A DNA stretch of 64,000 bases, taken from assembly GCF_008107725.1 (NCBI RefSeq), contig NZ_VIRN01000061.1, positions 1 through 64,000 on the forward strand, written 5' to 3'. Both the position numbers and the translations under genes were made by a program. The DNA is from Marinobacter sp. BW6. Lineage in GTDB: Bacteria > Pseudomonadota > Gammaproteobacteria > Pseudomonadales > Oleiphilaceae. Within the stretch, counting starts at the first letter, position 1. Each line of letters begins with the position of its first letter. The notes beneath the pieces were generated by a model that made no database searches, was not told where the DNA came from, and saw nothing but the letters and a program-made list of their open reading frames with translations. Shown piece after piece: positions 39,067 to 48,160 of the stretch.

Positions 39067-41919
39067 ATGAACACACGTACCGCCAGGAAGAACTCAATGC
39101 CGAACCCGATATCACGTCTGTTTTCCCTGCTTACACTTGTGCTGTTCAGCACCCTTGCTCTTGCTGCTCAGATTCCGGAGAAGAGTCCTAATGATGATAA
39201 TCAGTACCGCTTCATCGAACTGAACAACGGTCTGAAGGTCATTCTGGTGTCTGATCAGGATGCCGATAAGGCGGCTGCCTCAATGAACGTTGCTGTTGGT
39301 AGCGGGGATGACCCGGCCGATCGGGAAGGCCTCTCCCACTTTCTGGAGCACATGCTGTTCCTGGGGACGGAAAAATACCCCGATCCAGGCGAATACCAGC
39401 AGTTCATCAAGAGCCACGGTGGCCAACACAATGCATTCACCGCGTTCCAGGACACCAACTACTTCTTCGATGTTCAGGCCGAGTTTCTGGAACCCGCCCT
39501 GGACAGGTTCGCACAGCAGTTCTCCGCGCCCTTGTTTACCGCCGAACTGGTGGACCGCGAGCGCAACGCCGTGCACTCGGAGTTCAGCGCCAAGCAGAAA
39601 GAAGATGGGCGCCGATTCTATTCCGTTAAAAAGGCTGTCAGTAACCCGGACCACGCCTTCAACCAGTTTGCCGTGGGCAACCTCAGCACCCTGGAGAACA
39701 CGGAAGAGAATCCCCTCAGGCCAGACCTGATTGAGTTCTGGAAGCAGCACTACTCCTCCAACATCATGAGCCTGGCGGTTTACGGGCCACAAACCCTGGA
39801 CGAACTGGAATCTATGGTACAGGGCCGTTTCGATGCCATCGAAAACCGCAACCTTGAAACCAAACGCCACGTTGCCAGACTGTATAGCCCGGATGATCTT
39901 CCAGCCAAGGTCACGGCGGAAGCACTCAAGGATGTTCGAAGCCTTTCGCTTACCTTCCCCATTCCGTCCCAGGAAGAGAACTATCGCACCAAGCCCGCCA
40001 GCTACGTGGCCAACCTGCTCGGCCACGAAGGGCCGGGCAGTCTGTTTGATGTGTTGAAACGGGCCGGTCTGGCGGAGAGCCTTTCCGCAGGCCTTGGCAT
40101 GGACACCGGCGAGAACGCCACGCTGGAAATCAGCATCTCGCTGACCCCGGAAGGGCTGGCCCGCCACGAGGACATTCTGCCCCTGGTGTTTGATTACATC
40201 GAAAAGATTCGCCAGAAAGGGATCAGCGAGCAGCGTTTCCTGGAAATGCAGAACCTGGCACGCATTGATTTCCGATTCCGCGAGCAGGGTAATCCTCTGC
40301 ACGAGGCCATGCGCCTTTCTCGCTACCTGCAGGACTATCCCCCGGAAGACGTTCTGCGGGCGCCCTGGCTGGTTGAGCGCTTTGCGCCGGAGCAGTACCG
40401 CGACATTCTGGACAGGCTGACGCCGGATAACCTCCTAGCCTTCGTTCTGGCACCGGAACCAGAACTGGAGAATCCGAATCGCACCGACTGGTATGACGCC
40501 GCCTGGACACGGGAAACTCTCGATCCAGAAGCGCTCAGGGCACAGACTCTGCCGGAGCTCGCTTCTCAACTGCGCCTGCCACCGGAGAACCCGTTCGTGC
40601 CGGAAGATCTGGCAATGGTATCCGGACAAACCATGGACCAGCCGACAAGGCTTGGCGCTCTCGAGGGAATGGATGTCTGGTTCGCCCGGGATACCCGGTT
40701 TGATACCCCGAAAGCCAACGTATTTGTAGGCCTACGAACGCCAGCCGCCCGCGCTTCGGCCCGCAGCTACGTGCTCACCCAGCTCCTGGTCGACGCCATC
40801 AACACCAACCTGAATGCCTGGGCCTACTCCGCCAGCCTGGCGGGTCTGGATTACAGCGTTTATCCCCATCTCCGCGGTATCACGGTTCGTGTTGGCGGCT
40901 ATAACGACAAACTCCATACCCTGATGAACCGGATACTGCTTCAGGTGGCAGTACCGGAACTGACAGAGCAACGCTTCGAGATTGCCCGGCAACAGATGAT
41001 CGACGGCCTGCAGAACAAGGCCAAGGATCGCCCGGTGGAACAGACCTCGGAGTTCGTACAGACGTCCCTGATCGAAGGCGCCTGGCCCACAGACGACAAG
41101 CTGAAGGCCGCCCGGGAAGTTACCTTTGATGAACTGCAGTCCTTCTCGGAAGCCCTGCTCTCACAAGTCGATCCGGTTATGTTGGCCCACGGCAATCTCA
41201 CCGAAGCGTCGGCTCTCAACCTGGCACGGCAGATCGACGCCATTGTTCTGGGCGACAGCGAACTGACCCGGGTAGAGCGCAGCCAGGTACGCCAGTTGCC
41301 AGCCAATGAAACCCGGGTTTCCATCGCAGTAGACCACCCGGACACGGGTTATACGCTGTACATGCAGGGCGATAACACCAGCTTTGAAGAACGGGCCCGT
41401 TTCCGTCTGCTAGCCCAGATCATCAGCAGCCCCTTCTATGAAGAGATTCGTACCAACCGCCAGTTGGGCTACATCGTATACGCGACGGCTTTTGAAATGC
41501 TGGAAACGCCCGCCCTCGGGTTTGTTGTGCAATCGCCGTCTGCCACCCGTGCGGACATCGACCAGGCGGTTCAGGAATTCTCGAACAGCTTCGAAGAAAC
41601 CCTTTCAGCGTTGCCAGCGGAACGTCTTGAGCGGGAAAAGCAGGCCGTCATCAGCAAACTGCTTGAAAGAGACCGGCAACTCGGCGAGATTTCCAGTCGC
41701 TACTGGCGAGAGATTGATCGTGGCATGGACAGTTTCGATTCGCGCCAGCGGCTGGCTAACGCGGTACAACGAGTCAGCCAGCAGGCACTGCTCGAGACGT
41801 TCCGAAAAGCGGTTCTGGAACGGGCCCAGAGCCTGCAGGTTGTTACTGGCGGCGATGGCCTGGAGGCGAGCAGGGCTCTGGGCAGGCTGACGGAACTGCC
41901 ACCGGTGCCCGCCAGCTGA
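39067..41919 (+). CDS. Insulinase-family (pitrilysin/protease III-like) zinc metalloprotease
   Basis: This M16A protease of about 950 residues has a signal peptide (SRLFSLLTLVLFSTLALAA), placing it in the periplasm. The inverted zinc motif HFLEHMLFLG (HxxEH) is near residue 93, with the distal Glu in ERNAVHSEFSAKQKEDGRRF. Four M16 repeats follow, including a C-terminal RTNRQLGYIVYATAF segment for substrate binding. It degrades small peptides and unfolded proteins. ATG 39097 has a better ribosome site (AGGAAG) and directly precedes the signal peptide, so the true start may be there. Confidence 0.9.
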   Translation: MNTRTARKNSMPNPISRLFSLLTLVLFSTLALAAQIPEKSPNDDNQYRFIELNNGLKVILVSDQDADKAAASMNVAVGSGDDPADREGLSHFLEHMLFLGTEKYPDPGEYQQFIKSHGGQHNAFTAFQDTNYFFDVQAEFLEPALDRFAQQFSAPLFTAELVDRERNAVHSEFSAKQKEDGRRFYSVKKAVSNPDHAFNQFAVGNLSTLENTEENPLRPDLIEFWKQHYSSNIMSLAVYGPQTLDELESMVQGRFDAIENRNLETKRHVARLYSPDDLPAKVTAEALKDVRSLSLTFPIPSQEENYRTKPASYVANLLGHEGPGSLFDVLKRAGLAESLSAGLGMDTGENATLEISISLTPEGLARHEDILPLVFDYIEKIRQKGISEQRFLEMQNLARIDFRFREQGNPLHEAMRLSRYLQDYPPEDVLRAPWLVERFAPEQYRDILDRLTPDNLLAFVLAPEPELENPNRTDWYDAAWTRETLDPEALRAQTLPELASQLRLPPENPFVPEDLAMVSGQTMDQPTRLGALEGMDVWFARDTRFDTPKANVFVGLRTPAARASARSYVLTQLLVDAINTNLNAWAYSASLAGLDYSVYPHLRGITVRVGGYNDKLHTLMNRILLQVAVPELTEQRFEIARQQMIDGLQNKAKDRPVEQTSEFVQTSLIEGAWPTDDKLKAAREVTFDELQSFSEALLSQVDPVMLAHGNLTEASALNLARQIDAIVLGDSELTRVERSQVRQLPANETRVSIAVDHPDTGYTLYMQGDNTSFEERARFRLLAQIISSPFYEEIRTNRQLGYIVYATAFEMLETPALGFVVQSPSATRADIDQAVQEFSNSFEETLSALPAERLEREKQAVISKLLERDRQLGEISSRYWREIDRGMDSFDSRQRLANAVQRVSQQALLETFRKAVLERAQSLQVVTGGDGLEASRALGRLTELPPVPAS

Positions 41920-41924
41920 GAGCG

Positions 41925-42557
41925 TTAGCAGGTCCGCAAAAAACGAGCCCAGTCCTCGGGCTCGTCAACATCCCAGCGGGGCTCGAGTAAAAAATAGCTG
42001 AGCCCCGAAGCGTCCAGGCGCTCACAGGTTTGAGCGAGAACATCCGGCGTACCCCAGGCGATGTTATCAAGCATCCCCTCAGCCACTTTTGAAGCACCGA
42101 TCAGAACATAGCCGCCATCGTCAGAAGGGCCGAGCACTACGTCATAATCCTTCAGGCAGGCAACCGCATTGCGAGCATAATCCGGATCTACCGATGGACA
42201 ATCACTGCCCACCACCAAGGCCCGATCATAACTCCCAAGAGACTGGCTCAGAGCGAGATGCATCCGCTGTCCAAGCGTACTACCCTCCTGGACTCCCTCT
42301 ACCAGGCCGGCGCCGTGCAGCTCTTCAATGATCGCGGCAGCTTCGCCGGGGCGATCATCCCTCGGTCTATCCCACCAGAATTCCACCGGATAGCCGGTCG
42401 CACACAGGTTATCCAGCACCGCCAGAGTGAGTCGAACGTGGGCTTCAAGTGCACCCACCGGACCGAGTTCAGGCATTAACCGGGTTTTGACCCGACCGGC
42501 CTCCGGCCATTTGGCAAACTGAAGAAATACCGCCGAGGGAGACTTACTTTGAGGCAT
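41925..42557 (-). CDS. TIGR04282 family glycosyltransferase-like protein
   Basis: This is a protein of about 210 residues with the glycosyltransferase A-like nucleotidyl fold: AVFLQFAKWPEAGRVKTRLMPE at the N terminus, VGSDCPSVDPDY (DxD-like), and GPSDDGGYVLIGA. It belongs to the family labelled TIGR04282, often paired with TIGR04283 enzymes and linked in some genomes to radical-SAM or arsenosugar-type clusters. The chemistry is unproven. The start at 42557 overlaps the upstream partner's 3' end by 14 bp, so the genes are translated together. Confidence 0.8.
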   Translation of the reverse strand: MPQSKSPSAVFLQFAKWPEAGRVKTRLMPELGPVGALEAHVRLTLAVLDNLCATGYPVEFWWDRPRDDRPGEAAAIIEELHGAGLVEGVQEGSTLGQRMHLALSQSLGSYDRALVVGSDCPSVDPDYARNAVACLKDYDVVLGPSDDGGYVLIGASKVAEGMLDNIAWGTPDVLAQTCERLDASGLSYFLLEPRWDVDEPEDWARFLRTC

Positions 42558-43272
42558 TGCGAACGTCCGATCGATAGGTTTGTGCCAGAGACTCCGGCGA
42601 TTCACCACGCCAGTATCGCCAGCGCAGCTGCCACATCAATAAAATAGTTCGCCAGGCACCGTGTTTCTGCCAGCGGCGGCTATCGGTAACAACTGGCTCA
42701 TTTATACAGAACGGGCGGGATACCAGGCAAAGCCGACGTGAGAATTCCACATCTTCCATCAACGGCATGGGGTGAAAACCACCCAATGCCTCAAAGGCAT
42801 CCCGACGTACAAACATGGCCTGATCACCGGTGCAGATACCGGTCAGCCGGGAGCGCTGATTCATGAACCAGCCAATGACCCGGAACAACGGCCGCTCCCC
42901 ACTCAGCCGCACATCGAACCGGCCCCAGGCGTGGCGCGAACGGACGAAATCTGCGAAGTGCTCAAGGGTATTGTCCGGCAGACGAGTATCCGCATGCAGA
43001 AAGAGCAGGAGATCACCTTTTGCCGCCGCTGCACCGGCGTTCATTTGAACTGCCCGGCCCTTCTCTGACACAACAACCCTGTCGCAAAGAGGCCGGGCCA
43101 GCTCAACCGTCCGATCACTGCTGCCGCCATCAACGACAATCACCTCATGCCCCCTGGCACGAATCGGTTGCAAGGCGCGCAGGGTATCGGTAACGCCCGC
43201 CGCCTCCATCCACACAGGAACAATCACGCTTAACGAGAAAGGGTCTGGCAAAACAAACTCCGTGACAATCAC
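42544..43272 (-). CDS. TIGR04283 family GT2-type glycosyltransferase
   Basis: This GT-A family 2 glycosyltransferase has 242 residues: SVIVPVWMEAAGVTDTLRAL near the start, VDGGSSDRTVELA, GDLLLFLHADTRLP (DxD-equivalent HAD) and CTGDQAMFVRRDAFEALGGF with PLMEDVEFSRRL. It is encoded just upstream of, and overlaps, the TIGR04282 gene. Acceptor and donor are unknown. The first codon may be GTG 43272 or TTG 43251; the latter has a better-spaced CGGAG site. Confidence 0.82.
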   Translation of the reverse strand: MIVTEFVLPDPFSLSVIVPVWMEAAGVTDTLRALQPIRARGHEVIVVDGGSSDRTVELARPLCDRVVVSEKGRAVQMNAGAAAAKGDLLLFLHADTRLPDNTLEHFADFVRSRHAWGRFDVRLSGERPLFRVIGWFMNQRSRLTGICTGDQAMFVRRDAFEALGGFHPMPLMEDVEFSRRLCLVSRPFCINEPVVTDSRRWQKHGAWRTILLMWQLRWRYWRGESPESLAQTYRSDVRNASK

Positions 43273-43338
43273 CGAAACCGGGCCGCACCTTGAGCCTCAG
43301 GGCTTAGCCCGCTATCATACCGCCCTTCTCGCGATAAT

Positions 43339-43415
43339 GCCCCCGTAGCTCATCTGGATAGAGCGTCCCCCTCCTAAGGGGAAGGTAGCAGGTTCGAGTC
43401 CTGCCGGGGGTACCA
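43339..43415 (+). tRNA. tRNA-Arg (anticodon CCU)
   Basis: The 77-nt cloverleaf has acceptor GCCCCCG/CGGGGGT, D-arm GCTC/GAGC, anticodon stem TCCCC/GGGGA with loop CTCCTAA (anticodon CCT at 34-36), T-arm GCAGG-TTCGAGT-CCTGC, discriminator A and encoded CCA (43413-43415). It reads AGG codons. It stands alone, divergent from the glycosyltransferase genes. Confidence 0.95.
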
Positions 43416-43504
43416 TTCCCAGCTTCAACTACCCTCCGCCTCTCATGTTCACCCGGATTAAAGCACGCTAAACTGCCCCTCCCTCCTGAGATCTGGACTC
43501 CTGA

Positions 43505-44179
43505 ATGGCACGCTTCACTGAAATCGGCACCGCAACGATCCCTGGCAAGGGAACCCAGTTACGCCTGTTACAGCGCAATGATGAATTTTCCATCAAGATC
43601 GCCGGCACCACCGGTGAATTGATGAACAGTCGCATCCACGGTTCGGAAGATGCCCTTGCCACGCTGGCATGCGAACGGATTGCCGATCAGCCCGCCCCCC
43701 GAGTACTGATTGGCGGGCTGGGCATGGGCTTCACATTGGCGGCAGCGTTGGCCGCTCTCGGAGATGATGCACAGGTTACGGTGGCCGAACTGGTTCCCGA
43801 GGTGGAAGCCTGGAATCGGGGCCCTCTGGGCTCTGCCGCAGGCAACCCTTTGCAAGATCCACGAGCCCGGGTACATATTGGGGATGTGGCCGAATTGCTC
43901 AGAAACGGCAGCGGTGAATGGGATGCCATTCTGCTGGATGTGGATAACGGCCCCGAAGGCCTGACCCGCAAAGAAAACAACTGGATCTACAGCCCGGACG
44001 GCATTGCGGCAGCCCAGAAGTCCCTCCGCCCTGACGGCATTCTCGCCTATTGGTCTGCCGGTCCTGAGCACGCGTTTACCGAGAGGCTCAGGCGCGCAGG
44101 CTTTTCCGTTGAGCCAATCACCGTAAGGGCCCTGCGCCCCGGCAAAGGCGCCCGTCATGTCATCTGGCTGGCCTGGTAA
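43505..44179 (+). CDS. Spermidine synthase-like methyltransferase-fold protein
   Basis: This 224-residue Rossmann-fold protein has a spermidine-synthase-like core: RVLIGGLGMGFTLAAALAAL (nucleotide/dcSAM loop near residue 66), VTVAELVPEVEAWN (acidic residue ending beta 2), and DAILLDVDNGPEGLTRKENN. It lacks the N-terminal beta-barrel of true spermidine synthase and the paired amine-binding aspartates cannot be recognised, so polyamine synthesis is doubtful. There is no speD nearby. It stands alone after tRNA-Arg. Confidence 0.75.
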   Translation: MARFTEIGTATIPGKGTQLRLLQRNDEFSIKIAGTTGELMNSRIHGSEDALATLACERIADQPAPRVLIGGLGMGFTLAAALAALGDDAQVTVAELVPEVEAWNRGPLGSAAGNPLQDPRARVHIGDVAELLRNGSGEWDAILLDVDNGPEGLTRKENNWIYSPDGIAAAQKSLRPDGILAYWSAGPEHAFTERLRRAGFSVEPITVRALRPGKGARHVIWLAW

Positions 44180-44278
44180 TTCCTGATAAAGGCGGCGCGG
44201 ACCTGCCCTAGCTCAAATTGAGTTTGGCATCTTTGTTATACACTTATTCCAAACCCAAAAGCGCCCGGGAGGCACCCA

Positions 44279-44857
44279 ATGTCCAAGCCGATCATGACAA
44301 CTGCCCTTTTATGCTCCGTCCTTTCCATGCCACTGCTGGCTCAACCACAGACGGAAGACCCGGAGGCACTGGTGACCGAAGCACGGTCACTGGTGAAAGC
44401 CTACGGTGGCTCCCTGAAGCAGGCGCTTCAGGCCGCAATCAAGGAAGGTGGCCTTACCAACGGTATTGGCGTCTGCAAAACCGTGGCGCCGGAAATTGCC
44501 GAGCGTAACAGCAAGGGCGCGTGGACCATCACCCGGACCAGTCTGAAAGTCCGAAACCCGAATAATACCCCGACAGGCTGGCAGGAGATCCAGCTCCTTG
44601 CCATGGATCAGCAGCCGGTGAGAAACGGCGACCCCGTGGAAATCTGGCAGGTATCCGAAGCGTCGGGGCAACCGTCCTTTCAGTATTTGAGGGCGATTCC
44701 AACCCAAAAGCTTTGCCTAGGCTGTCACGGCAAGTCCATTGCCCCGGAAGTTAAGGCAAAGCTGGCTGAACTCTATCCCGAAGACAAGGCAACCGGGTTT
44801 TCAGAGGGTGATCTCCGTGGCGCATTCGTTGTAACGCGGCAAGTTCCCGTAAAATAA
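44279..44857 (+). CDS. DUF3365 (Tll0287-like) haem c domain protein
   Basis: This periplasmic protein has 192 residues, with a signal peptide (MTTALLCSVLSMPLLA) and one haem c motif CLGCH at about residue 142. The DUF3365 core includes a conserved GIGVCKTVAPEIA stretch and SLKVRNPNNTPTGWQ. The family binds one haem and is proposed to sense redox or small ligands, or to carry electrons. A GGGAGG site lies 6 bp before the ATG. Nearby on the opposite strand is a chemoreceptor whose periplasmic domain also has CLGCH, which hints at related ligand or redox sensing. Confidence 0.82.
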   Translation: MSKPIMTTALLCSVLSMPLLAQPQTEDPEALVTEARSLVKAYGGSLKQALQAAIKEGGLTNGIGVCKTVAPEIAERNSKGAWTITRTSLKVRNPNNTPTGWQEIQLLAMDQQPVRNGDPVEIWQVSEASGQPSFQYLRAIPTQKLCLGCHGKSIAPEVKAKLAELYPEDKATGFSEGDLRGAFVVTRQVPVK

Positions 44858-44894
44858 CCGGATCAATCATTTCCTTCGCCAATTGAGAACAGGT

Positions 44895-45542
44895 ATGTCA
44901 CTGAAATACAGAATCATCCCGGTCACACCTTTCCAGCAGAACTGCTCGCTGATCTGGTGCGAGGAAACCCACAAAGCCGCCGTTGTGGATCCCGGCGGGG
45001 ATCTCGATCGGATCCGCGCTGCCGTGAATGAGGAAAATGTCACTGTGGAGAAGATTCTGCTGACCCATGCCCACATTGACCATGCCGGCGGCACCGCCGA
45101 ACTCTCTAAGGCGTTAGGCATTCCGGTGGAGGGGCCCCACAAGGAAGACAATTTCTGGATCGTCGGCCTGCCCCAGCAGGCCCAGATGTTCGGGTTTCCG
45201 ACACCGGAGGTCTTCACACCGGATCGCTGGCTGGAAGACGGGCAACAGGTCACCGTGGGCAATCAGACCCTTGAGGTGCTCCACTGCCCCGGGCACACGC
45301 CTGGCCATGTCGTTTTTTTCCACAGGGAGTCAGGTCTGGCGCTGGTGGGTGATGTGCTGTTCCACGGTTCTATCGGTCGCACGGATTTTCCGAAGGGCGA
45401 CCACGCAACACTGATCCGCTCCATCCGCGAACAACTGTTCCCACTGGGAGACGAGGTTAAGTTCATTCCGGGGCACGGTCCGATGTCCACATTTGGTCAG
45501 GAGCGAGCCACTAACCCATTTGTCTCCGACCACCGTGGCTGA
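44895..45542 (+). CDS. Metallo-beta-lactamase fold hydrolase (glyoxalase II-like, YcbL type)
   Basis: This cytosolic MBL-fold enzyme has 215 residues: THAHIDHAGG (HxHxDH) near residue 60, a third His in HCPGHTPGHVVFF, bridging Asp in ALVGDVLFHGSIGRTDFP, and the last His in FIPGHGPMS. It resembles the YcbL class of type II glyoxalases; thioester hydrolysis is the likely activity. ATG 44895 is preferred over TTG 44883. It follows the DUF3365 gene after 37 bp, so the two may be co-transcribed. Confidence 0.87.
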   Translation: MSLKYRIIPVTPFQQNCSLIWCEETHKAAVVDPGGDLDRIRAAVNEENVTVEKILLTHAHIDHAGGTAELSKALGIPVEGPHKEDNFWIVGLPQQAQMFGFPTPEVFTPDRWLEDGQQVTVGNQTLEVLHCPGHTPGHVVFFHRESGLALVGDVLFHGSIGRTDFPKGDHATLIRSIREQLFPLGDEVKFIPGHGPMSTFGQERATNPFVSDHRG

Positions 45543-45569
45543 GCATCCCGCCAGCCCCGCTACGCCCTT

Positions 45570-47195
45570 CTAATGACGGCGATCCTGGCTTACCCGGAAC
45601 TGTTCGATGGTTTTCCTCAGATTCTCAGCCATGGCCAGCAAGTCTCCGGCGATTCTGGCTGTTTCCTTCGCATCCCCGGACGTCTGTTCTGCTGAGCGGC
45701 TGATTTCGATCACGTTGTGATTGATGGATTCGGAGACATCGCTCTGCTCGTTGGCTGCGCTCTCCATTTCCTGATTGAGATCGGTAATCTGGCGCACGGC
45801 AGCGGCAATGGACTGCAGTTCCGACTCCACGGTCAGAATCGCTGAAACCTGATGCTCTGCCATCTCAGAAGCGTGGCGCATGGTGGCCACACAATCGACA
45901 ACCTCACCCTTCAGGCCGTTGATGGTGTTCCTGATTTCCTCCGTGGAATCCTGGGTTCTTGAGGCAAGTGCCCTTACCTCATCGGCGACGACCGAAAAGC
46001 CGCGCCCCTGCTCACCGGCCCGCGCAGCTTCAATGGCGGCGTTGAGGGCCAACAGGTTGGTCTGGTCGGCAATATTGGAGATCACCTCCAGCATGTCCGA
46101 CATCTGACTGGTGCGCTGATCCAGCTGTTCAATCCGCTGCGCGCCACTCTGGACTTCACTATTCAATGCCTCGATACCTTCAACCGCATTGCGGGCAAGG
46201 CTTTCACCCTTGCTGGCGGATTGTGCGGTATCTGCGGATTTGCGAGTGGTGTGGATGGCATTTTCCCGGACCTGAACCGCAGAGGCGGCCATCTCTGTGG
46301 TGGCACTGGCCACCTGATCCGTGTTGTCACGCTGGGCAAGCACTTCCCGCTCTGTAGTGTCAGCTTTCCCCGCAATGCTTCTGGCCGCCTGCTCAACCTG
46401 TTCGGCGTTGTCCATGACGGTATTCATGCTCTCGCGGATCTTCGCCATCATCCGGTTAAAGGCTCGGGAGACGGAACCGATTTCGTCGTTGCGGGTAACC
46501 TCCAGCTCAATGGTCAGATCGGAATTGCTGGAAATCTCGTCCATTCGGTCATGGAGTCTTCTCAGACGAGAAAAGACAAGCCGGGTCAGTGCCGCAGCGG
46601 TAAGGAAAAAAACTGCGGCGAAGATAGCCACCTGAATGCCGCCACTGGTCAGCAACTGTTGCTGCAAACGGGCATCGCTTTCAGCCAGGGAATAGTCCAC
46701 TCGGATGGCACCCAGCACATCCCCTTCACTGGCCTGATGGCAGCCCAGACAGTTTACGCCCTGGTAATCCGCCCTTGCGATCACCGGCTCGATCAGCGTA
46801 TATACCCGACCTTTTTCGTTATTGGAATACGATTCCACGCGCTCACCGGACAGCGCTTTCTCATCCAGGGGCTCCCTTTTCTGCTCCGATGCGGTGCCGG
46901 CTCCAAAGGTGCGGTTCAGATGGTCACTGCGAATCACCCGCACATCCAGAACATCCTCAGGCGCCATCACCTTATCCCGAAGTACGTCACGATTGCCGAT
47001 AGTGCCGGTGACCATCATGGTGTTCAGCCCGTCGAAATAGGACTTGGCCAACCCATCCACATATTTGTGGCTGTACTCTTCGAGATGATCGCGCTGTGAA
47101 TTTGCGCTGTAGAGCACCGTGAACACGAGAACCAGGGAAAAAGCTGCAGCCAGTGCAGCAAGTAACAGAAAACGAATGGAGTAGTGTTTTTTCAT
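45570..47195 (-). CDS. Haem c-binding methyl-accepting chemotaxis protein
   Basis: This chemoreceptor has 541 residues: TM1 (about 6-30), a periplasmic domain of about 155 residues with a haem c attachment motif CLGCH (about residue 148), TM2 (about 185-205), HAMP ([13 protein letters not shown] onward), and a signalling domain with the tip [20 protein letters not shown]. The haem suggests sensing of redox state or gases in the periplasm. It starts at ATG 47195, which matches the signal-anchor start; the frame runs on to 47231. It is under a sigma-28 promoter. Confidence 0.88.
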   Translation of the reverse strand: MKKHYSIRFLLLAALAAAFSLVLVFTVLYSANSQRDHLEEYSHKYVDGLAKSYFDGLNTMMVTGTIGNRDVLRDKVMAPEDVLDVRVIRSDHLNRTFGAGTASEQKREPLDEKALSGERVESYSNNEKGRVYTLIEPVIARADYQGVNCLGCHQASEGDVLGAIRVDYSLAESDARLQQQLLTSGGIQVAIFAAVFFLTAAALTRLVFSRLRRLHDRMDEISSNSDLTIELEVTRNDEIGSVSRAFNRMMAKIRESMNTVMDNAEQVEQAARSIAGKADTTEREVLAQRDNTDQVASATTEMAASAVQVRENAIHTTRKSADTAQSASKGESLARNAVEGIEALNSEVQSGAQRIEQLDQRTSQMSDMLEVISNIADQTNLLALNAAIEAARAGEQGRGFSVVADEVRALASRTQDSTEEIRNTINGLKGEVVDCVATMRHASEMAEHQVSAILTVESELQSIAAAVRQITDLNQEMESAANEQSDVSESINHNVIEISRSAEQTSGDAKETARIAGDLLAMAENLRKTIEQFRVSQDRRH

Positions 47196-47254
47196 GATGA
47201 CCCGGCAGAAGGGCCGCTGAGGCCGCGGCATAACGATTGGTTTAACTGTTCACA

Positions 47255-47281
47255 ATGACGGCTAACTGCCGCCAAACTTTA
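47255..47281 (-). promoter_or_regulatory. Sigma-28 (FliA) promoter of the haem c chemoreceptor
   Basis: The minus strand reads TAAAGTTT (47281-47274, perfect), an 11-bp spacer and GCCGTCAT (47262-47255). It lies 60 bp upstream of the chemoreceptor start and points into it. Confidence 0.82.
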
Positions 47282-47349
47282 TAGATATGCGTCAAACATT
47301 TCCTGACCTAGATCAGATCCGAGCAACGTCGACCGTATTTCGCGGAAGC

Positions 47350-47381
47350 AACTCCGTTGAAGGCCAGCACGGAGTTGGCCT
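47350..47381 (+). promoter_or_regulatory. Interleaved inverted repeats (pseudoknot-capable leader)
   Basis: AACTCCG (47350-47356) pairs with CGGAGTT (47370-47376), while AGGCCA (47361-47366) inside its loop pairs with TGGCCT (47376-47381). The interlocked order is that of an H-type pseudoknot or of two competing hairpins. It lies 93 bp before the start of the next gene. No function is proved. Confidence 0.35.
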
Positions 47382-47473
47382 GAAATCTGCACAGATCGGA
47401 TACAAGATTCATCATTCAATATACTGACTGTTCGGACACCGCCCGCCGGTTGCTCGAAGGAGGAAAACCATCC

Positions 47474-48139
47474 ATGTCCCTACTGACCTCTCTGATCCGG
47501 GCCAGCACCCAGTTCCAGCAGGCCATGGAAAAGCGTCAGACACCCGCCGGCAGCCCGGATGCCGCAGCTACCGGGGCCCAGGCGAAGACAGTGGAAACCG
47601 AGCCAGCCGCAGGCGACGACCGCTTCACCCCCTCGGAAAACAGTCAGGCCGACCCTGGACAATTGAAAGCCCGCCGGCTGGCCATGGCAGATTACAAACA
47701 AACCGTAGGGCAGGATCTTGCCTTTGTTCGGGAGACCTTGCGGCACAAACTTGCCGAATACAATCTGCATCCAGCAACCGCTCTGAACGTGAGCAAGACT
47801 GATAACGGCAGCGTTGCAGTAGAAGGGAAAATCGCGGACAACACCCGGGCCCAGATTGAGAAAGACCTGAACGTGAACAAAAACTTCAAGGAAGCGTTCA
47901 ATCGTCTCAGCGTTAACGAGCCGACGCTGCACTTTATGGATAATGCGCTCAAGCTGAACCAGGCCTACGGCGTTAACAACCCGCTACTGGACACGCTGAT
48001 CAGCGAGAACCAGCAATTCAATGGTCTGCAGGACCTGGTGCACCGTTACGACACCATGCGGCGCTCGGTCAGTGCCGAGCAAATGGAAGCAGCGGGGAAT
48101 AGCCGGGCGTACGCCTTCAACCTTAACGCCCGGGCCTGA
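47474..48139 (+). CDS. Hypothetical protein, helical, flagellar context uncertain
   Basis: The protein of 221 residues matches nothing I recognise. It has an Ala/Gln-rich low-complexity N terminus (about 15-70), then a folded-looking region with ADYKQTVGQDLAFVRETLRH, a short beta segment VSKTDNGSVAVEGKIA, and a helical C terminus. No signal peptide or membrane helix is present. The start at 47474 has AAGGAGG about 10 bp upstream. It is divergent from the haem c chemoreceptor and convergent with the YciO gene. Confidence 0.7.
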   Translation: MSLLTSLIRASTQFQQAMEKRQTPAGSPDAAATGAQAKTVETEPAAGDDRFTPSENSQADPGQLKARRLAMADYKQTVGQDLAFVRETLRHKLAEYNLHPATALNVSKTDNGSVAVEGKIADNTRAQIEKDLNVNKNFKEAFNRLSVNEPTLHFMDNALKLNQAYGVNNPLLDTLISENQQFNGLQDLVHRYDTMRRSVSAEQMEAAGNSRAYAFNLNARA

Positions 48140-48160
48140 CATCAGGGCAAATAACGCCGA

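Noticed and set aside
39280..40302. Open frame antisense to the pitrilysin-type gene
   Set aside because: Shadow of a gene with intact zinc motif and signal peptide.
43339..43415. tRNA-Arg as integration site of a mobile island
   Set aside because: No repeat of its 3' end and no integrase gene on either side; the flanking genes look chromosomal.
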